From Paracoccaceae bacterium (lineage in GTDB: Bacteria > Pseudomonadota > Alphaproteobacteria > Rhodobacterales > Rhodobacteraceae): 9,566 bases of DNA. Position numbers and translations under genes: made by a program. The notes under the pieces were generated by a model. It was not told the DNA's origin, searched no databases, and saw only the letters and a list, made by a program, of their open reading frames with translations. The stretch covers positions 1-9,566 of the forward strand of contig JANSYB010000043.1 of NCBI GenBank assembly GCA_024742655.1, read 5' to 3'. This document shows positions 5,456 through 9,566 of the stretch, in pieces; the stretch's first letter is position 1; the number at the start of each line of letters is the position of its first letter.

Positions 5456-6487
5456 ATGCGCATATCCACAGACCTTGCCGATGCAGTCGGGCAGACACCG
5501 CTGATCCGTTTGCGTCATGCCAGCGAAGCGACGGGTTGTGAGATCTATGGCAAGGCCGAATTTCTCAATCCCGGCCAGTCGGTCAAGGATCGCGCGGCGC
5601 TGTTCATCATCCGCGACGCCATCGCGCGCGGCACGCTGCAACCCGGCGGCACGATCGTCGAGGGCACGGCCGGCAATACCGGGATCGGGCTGGCGCTGGT
5701 GGGGGCGTCGATGGGCTTCAGGACGGTGATCGTGATCCCCGAAACCCAGAGTCAGGAAAAAAAGGACATGCTGCGGCTGGCCGGGGCGGACCTGGTGCAG
5801 GTGCCCGCCGCGCCCTACGCCAATCCGAACAATTTCGTGCATTATTCGCAACGTCTGGCCGAGCGGCTGGCCCAGTCCGAACCCCATGGCGCCATCTGGG
5901 CCAACCAGTTCGACAATGTGGCCAACCGGCAGGCCCATATCGAGACAACCGGCCCCGAGATCTGGCAGCAGACAGGCGGCAAGGTCGACGGGTTCATCTG
6001 TGCCTGTGGCTCGGGCGGGACGCTGGCGGGCGTGGCGATGGCGCTGCAGGACAAGGGCGTCAAGATCGGACTGGCCGATCCGATGGGCGCCAAGCTTTAT
6101 TCGTGGTTCACACGTGGCACGCTGGAGGCCGAGGGCGGTTCCATCGCCGAGGGGATCGGGCAGGTGCGCATCACGGCCAACCTTGAGGGGCTCAAGCCCG
6201 ATTTTTGCTATCAGATCGCCGATGAAGAGGCGCTGCCGATCGTTTTTGACCTGCTGGAGCACGAGGGGCTGTGCATGGGCGCCTCCAGCGGTGTAAACAT
6301 CGCCGGTGCAATGCGCATGGCCCGCGACATGGGGCCGGGGCATACCATCGTCACCGTGCTGTGCGATTATGGCACGCGGTACCAGTCAAAACTGTTCAAC
6401 CCTGATTTCCTGCGTGAAAAGGGCCTTCCCGTGCCCGGCTGGCTGGATGCCGCGCCCCGCAGTATTCCCGGAGTTTTCGTCGATTGA
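5456..6487 (+). CDS. cysK: Cysteine synthase (O-acetylserine sulfhydrylase)
   Basis: Makes L-cysteine from O-acetylserine and sulfide with PLP, in the cytosol. From the ATG at 5456 it is 343 residues. It shows GQTPLIRL near the N-terminus, the PLP Lys44 in NPGQSVKDRAA, the substrate loop as EGTAGNTGIGLA (69-80), the PLP-phosphate loop GSGGT (185-189), and ASSGVN (276-281) at the pyridine-nitrogen serine. The loop is TAGNTG where E. coli-type CysK has TSGNTG, and the C-terminus CDYGTRYQSKLFNPDFL also resembles fungal-type cysteine synthases, so this is a divergent CysK branch. The ATG is chosen because homology starts there and GGGAG lies ten bases upstream; the frame extends to a TTG at 5396 that adds unrelated residues. 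A cysK directly after trgAB contributes to tellurite resistance in R. sphaeroides. Its TGA overlaps the start of the next gene. Confidence 0.92.
   Translation: MRISTDLADAVGQTPLIRLRHASEATGCEIYGKAEFLNPGQSVKDRAALFIIRDAIARGTLQPGGTIVEGTAGNTGIGLALVGASMGFRTVIVIPETQSQEKKDMLRLAGADLVQVPAAPYANPNNFVHYSQRLAERLAQSEPHGAIWANQFDNVANRQAHIETTGPEIWQQTGGKVDGFICACGSGGTLAGVAMALQDKGVKIGLADPMGAKLYSWFTRGTLEAEGGSIAEGIGQVRITANLEGLKPDFCYQIADEEALPIVFDLLEHEGLCMGASSGVNIAGAMRMARDMGPGHTIVTVLCDYGTRYQSKLFNPDFLREKGLPVPGWLDAAPRSIPGVFVD
6470..6473 (+). promoter_or_regulatory. Ribosome binding site for the TTG start of the MscS-type gene
   Basis: GGAG lies ten bases before the TTG at 6484, inside the end of cysK. Together with the 4-base TTGA stop/start overlap and the signal peptide that begins exactly there, it supports an unusual TTG start. 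Confidence 0.45.
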
Positions 6488-8940
6488 CCTATTTTCTGCG
6501 CTTTTTGTGCCTGAGTTTTGCATTATGCGTCGCCGGTGCCGGTTTCACGGGCCTGACTGCCGACCCCGCGTGGTCGCAGACGGCCGCAGAGGACGTGCCG
6601 GATTACGAGGCCTGGCAAAAGACCGCCGCGCGCGCGGATGAGGCGATCGAGGCGGCCCGCGCCTCGACCGCGGCACTCGAACAGTTGCGCGCGGAGCTGG
6701 CCTCCTGGCGACAGCAGTTCCAGGCGGCGCAAAGCGTGAATTCGAACGCGATCGAGACCGTTCGGCGGCAACTGGATGCCCTGGGCCCCGTGCCTGAGAG
6801 TGGCGAGGAACTGGCCGATATCGCCACGCAACGCCAACAGTTGAACGAACGCCTTGAACGGTTGCGCGAACCGGTGCTGGCCGCAGAACTGGCGTATAGC
6901 CGCGCGGACGGGCTGATCCAGGGGATCGACCGCATTATCCGAAATCGCCAGAACGAGGAAATCCTGCGGTTCGGGCCGTCGCCGCTCAACCCGACGCACT
7001 GGACAGGGGCCGTCTCCGCCCTGTGGACGAGCATCGGGCATGTGCGCTCCGAGTTCTTGGCCGCATGGGCCAACCCGATCCAGCAAACCGAAAGCAAGCG
7101 CAGCCTGCCCGTCGCACTGGTCTTTGCTTTGGTCGGCCTCGTGCTGGTGGTGCGGGGGCGCGCCTGGAGTCGCCGTTTCACCGCCCGGATCCTTCAGGGT
7201 GATCCCGGTCCGGCCAGGTGGATCGGCGGTTTTGTGGTCTCGCTTGGCAGCCTCGTCTTGCCGTTCATCGGTGTCTTCGCCCTGACCGAGGCGATCTATA
7301 CCACGGGTCTCGTCGGCCTGCGTTCGGATCAGAAACTGGTGGCCCTGCTGCCGGCGGTGTTCACCTATCTGGTCGCCCGCTGGCTGGCAACGCGGGTCTT
7401 TCCGGCGGATGAGGCCCGCACCCTGCCGCTGCACCTCGATCAGACGCAGCGTGCCCGTGGGCGGTTTTACGGGGCCACGCTCGGCATGGCGGCCGGCCTG
7501 GTTTATTTCCTGCAGGAACTGTCGTCGATCTCGGGCTGGGCGCAATCGGCAACCGTGGTGATCCTGTTCCCGCTGATCGTGCTGTGTTCCTTTCTTTTGT
7601 GGCGGCTGGCGGCGCTGTTGCGGGCCCATGTGCGCAACGATGCCGAGGATGACGGCCAGGAAACCTACCGTTCGCGCATGATCAGCTTTCTGGCGCTTGC
7701 GCTGCTGGGTCTTGCCGTGCTTGCGCCGCTATTGGCCGCGGTGGGTTATTTCAAGCTGTCCGAGGCGCTTTTGTTTCCGTCGCTGGCCTCGCTTGAGTTG
7801 CTGGCGGCATTGCTGGTGCTGCAACGTTTGGTGGTCGAGGTCTATGTCCTGATCACCGGAAACCGCGAAGGGGCAACGGAATCACTGGTGCCGATCCTGA
7901 TCGGGTTCATGCTGGTGCTGGCCTCGGTGCCGTTCTTCGCACTGGCCTGGGGCGCGCGTATCGCCGACCTGACCGAGCTTTGGACGACCATCACCGAGGG
8001 CGTGACGGTCGGTGACGTGCGTATCTCGCCGGCAATATTCATGACTTTTGCGATCGTGTTCGTGCTGGGCTTTCTGGCGACGCGGCTGGTACAGGGCGCG
8101 CTGAAGAACACGATCCTGCCCAAGACCCGGCTCGACCCCGGCGGCCGCAATGCCATCGTGTCCGGTGTCGGCTATCTGGGTATCTTCCTGGCGGCCGTGA
8201 TGGCCATCACCAGTGCCGGCATCGACCTCAGTTCCATCGCCATCGTCGCCGGTGCCCTGTCGGTCGGTATCGGTTTCGGCCTTCAGAATATCGTGTCGAA
8301 TTTCGTCTCGGGGATCATCCTGCTGATCGAACGCCCGATTACCGAGGGTGACTGGATCGAGGTGGGTGGCGTGCACGGCACGGTGCGCCAGATTTCCGTG
8401 CGTTCGACCGTGATCGAGACCTTCGATCGCTCCGACGTGATTGTGCCCAACTCCGACTTCGTCAGTGGCCGCGTGACCAACTATACCCGCGGCAACACCG
8501 TCGGCCGGGTGATCGTGCCCGTCGGCGTGGCCTATGGCACAGACACCCGCCGGGTCGAGAAAATCCTGCTCGATATAGCGCAGGCGCATCCCATGGTTCT
8601 GGCCAATCCCGCGCCCTATATCAACTTCGCCGGGTTCGGGGCGGATTCGCTGGATTTCGAAATCCGGGCCATCCTGCGGGATGTGAACTGGGTTCTGTCG
8701 GTCAAATCCGAGATGAACCACCAGATCGCCGCGAAATTCGCCGAAGAAGAGATCGAGATTCCGTTCGCGCAGCGCGATGTCTGGCTGCGCAACCCCGAAG
8801 CGCTCGTGGCGGGGGGCGCATCCGGCGAGGCGATTCAGGCCGGCTCGGGTGAAGAGCACATCACGGCACAAGACCTTGATCTTGATGACGGACAGGCCAG
8901 CCGTGACGGTGACGCGGGCGGCGACGGGGATGGGCGGTGA
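6484..8940 (+). CDS. Large mechanosensitive channel of the MscS/MscK type with periplasmic DUF3772-like N-terminus
   Basis: An 818-residue inner-membrane channel that should open under membrane tension to release solutes. It starts with a signal peptide (about 1-32), then a periplasmic, probably coiled-coil region (38-165, rich in Ala/Glu/Gln/Arg), like the DUF3772 domain of long MscS relatives. About eleven membrane helices follow, near 208-225, 246-272, 285-305, 329-347, 356-378, 400-423, 430-458, 468-490, 517-541, 558-580 and the pore helix 584-612 with its Gly/Ala pattern (AGALSVGIGFGLQNIVSNF). The MscS beta domain is at 618-680 (TEGDWIEVGG, VIVPNSDF), and the alpha-beta cage runs to about 780. 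The last ~28 residues form a hydrophilic Asp/Gly-rich tail. TTG at 6484 overlaps the cysK stop (TTGA); no better start precedes the signal peptide. Topology resembles E. coli MscK; ion selectivity is unknown. Confidence 0.88.
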   Translation: MTYFLRFLCLSFALCVAGAGFTGLTADPAWSQTAAEDVPDYEAWQKTAARADEAIEAARASTAALEQLRAELASWRQQFQAAQSVNSNAIETVRRQLDALGPVPESGEELADIATQRQQLNERLERLREPVLAAELAYSRADGLIQGIDRIIRNRQNEEILRFGPSPLNPTHWTGAVSALWTSIGHVRSEFLAAWANPIQQTESKRSLPVALVFALVGLVLVVRGRAWSRRFTARILQGDPGPARWIGGFVVSLGSLVLPFIGVFALTEAIYTTGLVGLRSDQKLVALLPAVFTYLVARWLATRVFPADEARTLPLHLDQTQRARGRFYGATLGMAAGLVYFLQELSSISGWAQSATVVILFPLIVLCSFLLWRLAALLRAHVRNDAEDDGQETYRSRMISFLALALLGLAVLAPLLAAVGYFKLSEALLFPSLASLELLAALLVLQRLVVEVYVLITGNREGATESLVPILIGFMLVLASVPFFALAWGARIADLTELWTTITEGVTVGDVRISPAIFMTFAIVFVLGFLATRLVQGALKNTILPKTRLDPGGRNAIVSGVGYLGIFLAAVMAITSAGIDLSSIAIVAGALSVGIGFGLQNIVSNFVSGIILLIERPITEGDWIEVGGVHGTVRQISVRSTVIETFDRSDVIVPNSDFVSGRVTNYTRGNTVGRVIVPVGVAYGTDTRRVEKILLDIAQAHPMVLANPAPYINFAGFGADSLDFEIRAILRDVNWVLSVKSEMNHQIAAKFAEEEIEIPFAQRDVWLRNPEALVAGGASGEAIQAGSGEEHITAQDLDLDDGQASRDGDAGGDGDGR

Positions 8941-9566
8941 CGCAGCTTCTGTTTCGTGACGACGCGTATCTGACGCAGGCCGAGGGTCATGTGACGGATG
9001 TGACGCCCGAGGGCGGGGTGATCCTGGACCGGACGGTGTTCTACCCCACGGGCGGCGGCCAGCCGGGCGACATTGGCGCGCTGACATGGCCGGGCGGGCG
9101 CTGCACGATCGCCACCACGGTCAAGACACCGGACGGGCAGGTGGCCCTGATCCCCGCCGAGGGCGAGACGCCACCGCCCGAAGGCACGCAGCTGCAGCAG
9201 GTGCTGGACTGGGAGCACCGCCATCGCCACATGCGCGTCCACACCGCGCTGCATCTTCTGTCCGTTGTCATTCCCTTGCCGGTGACCGGCGGATCGATCG
9301 GTGACGGCAAGGGACGGCTGGATTTCAACATGCCCGACACCCCCGAGGACAAACCCGCGCTGGAGGCGGCGCTGAATGCGTTGATCGCGCAGGATCTGCC
9401 GGTGACCGAAGACTGGATCACGGATGACGCGCTGCGCGCCCGGCCCGAACTGGTCAAGACCATGTCGGTGGCCCCGCCGATGGGGGCGGGCAAGGTGCGC
9501 CTGGTCCGGATCGGGCAGGGCGCCGATCAGGTGGATCTGCAGCCCTGCGGCGGAACCCACGTGATG
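8937..9566 (+). CDS. AlaX-type alanyl-tRNA editing protein, 3' end beyond the window
   Basis: A freestanding relative of the AlaRS editing domain that hydrolyses Ser (or Gly) wrongly joined to tRNA-Ala. The frame opens with GTG at 8937, overlapping the previous stop as GTGA, and is still open at base 9566 (210 codons visible). It shows the Gly-rich AlaX motif FYPTGGGQPGD and both halves of the zinc site, HTALH (His102, His106) and CGGTH (Cys204, His208), so the catalytic core looks intact. The N-terminal FYPTGGGQPGD domain marks it as longer than the smallest AlaX form; I would expect only a few dozen more residues. The purine-rich GGGGATGGG just before GTG can serve as RBS. Translation is probably coupled to the channel gene upstream; I know of no functional link between the two. 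Confidence 0.9.
   Translation, partial: MTQLLFRDDAYLTQAEGHVTDVTPEGGVILDRTVFYPTGGGQPGDIGALTWPGGRCTIATTVKTPDGQVALIPAEGETPPPEGTQLQQVLDWEHRHRHMRVHTALHLLSVVIPLPVTGGSIGDGKGRLDFNMPDTPEDKPALEAALNALIAQDLPVTEDWITDDALRARPELVKTMSVAPPMGAGKVRLVRIGQGADQVDLQPCGGTHVM

Noticed and set aside
4183..5469. Open frame of 428 codons on the - strand opposite trgB
   Set aside because: Pro/Arg/Ser-rich low-quality translation with no motif; a GC-driven shadow of a gene with a perfect Nudix box.
7882..9087. Open frame of 401 codons on the - strand opposite the channel's 3' half
   Set aside because: His/Asp/Gly-rich translation typical of an antisense shadow; the + strand holds clear MscS and AlaX motifs.
1..9566. tRNA, rRNA, CRISPR array, insertion sequence, attachment site or replication origin
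   Set aside because: I read for these and saw none; apart from 1076-1125, 2542-2617 and 5400-5455 the window is essentially all coding on the + strand, and no non-coding stretch exceeds 80 bases.

Overview
The window is high in G+C, every real gene lies on the + strand, and the genes are packed end to start. The order is class V PLP enzyme, photolyase, CFA-type lipid methyltransferase, TrgA, TrgB, cysteine synthase, large MscS-type channel, AlaX. TrgA/TrgB followed by a cysK is a signature first described in Rhodobacter sphaeroides. The protein sequences also read as Rhodobacteraceae/Roseobacteraceae (Alphaproteobacteria). I cannot name a species. The window looks chromosomal: I see no mobile element, tRNA, rRNA, CRISPR array or sign of recent transfer.

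Layout: (1) bases 2-1075 hold the 3' part of a class V aminotransferase / cysteine-desulfurase-fold enzyme whose start is outside the window and which lacks the desulfurase Cys. (2) Its stop codon forms the first three bases of a probable RpoE/ECF11-type -35 element (TGATCC-N16-CGTA) driving the photolyase (1126-2541). (3) A 76-bp gap, the longest in the window, carries a heat-shock-sigma-like promoter (CTTGAA-N16-CCATAA) and a good Shine-Dalgarno before a CFA-synthase-family methyltransferase (2618-3826). (4) trgA (3827-4285) and trgB (4290-5399) follow almost without spacing. (5) After 56 bp comes cysK (5456-6487), then an MscS/DUF3772 channel (6484-8940) and an alanyl-tRNA editing protein (8937 to the window end). 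These last two joins are 4-base stop/start overlaps.

How the genes fit together (inference): photolyase and the CFA-type enzyme are, as I remember it, members of the RpoE-ChrR singlet-oxygen response of photosynthetic alphaproteobacteria, where the CFA-type enzyme (UfaM) makes methylated precursors of furan fatty acids that scavenge singlet oxygen. TrgAB and CysK are known tellurite-resistance determinants of R. sphaeroides. The block therefore reads as a light/oxidant/oxyanion stress cluster: DNA repair, membrane-lipid modification, a small membrane protein with a Nudix partner, and cysteine supply. A mechanosensitive channel and a translation-quality factor follow on the same strand. The most useful new observations are the stop-codon/-35 overlap, the second promoter of a different sigma class before the lipid methyltransferase, the substituted bicarbonate-site residues in that enzyme, and the degenerate N-terminal domain of TrgB. 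No wholly new system is evident.
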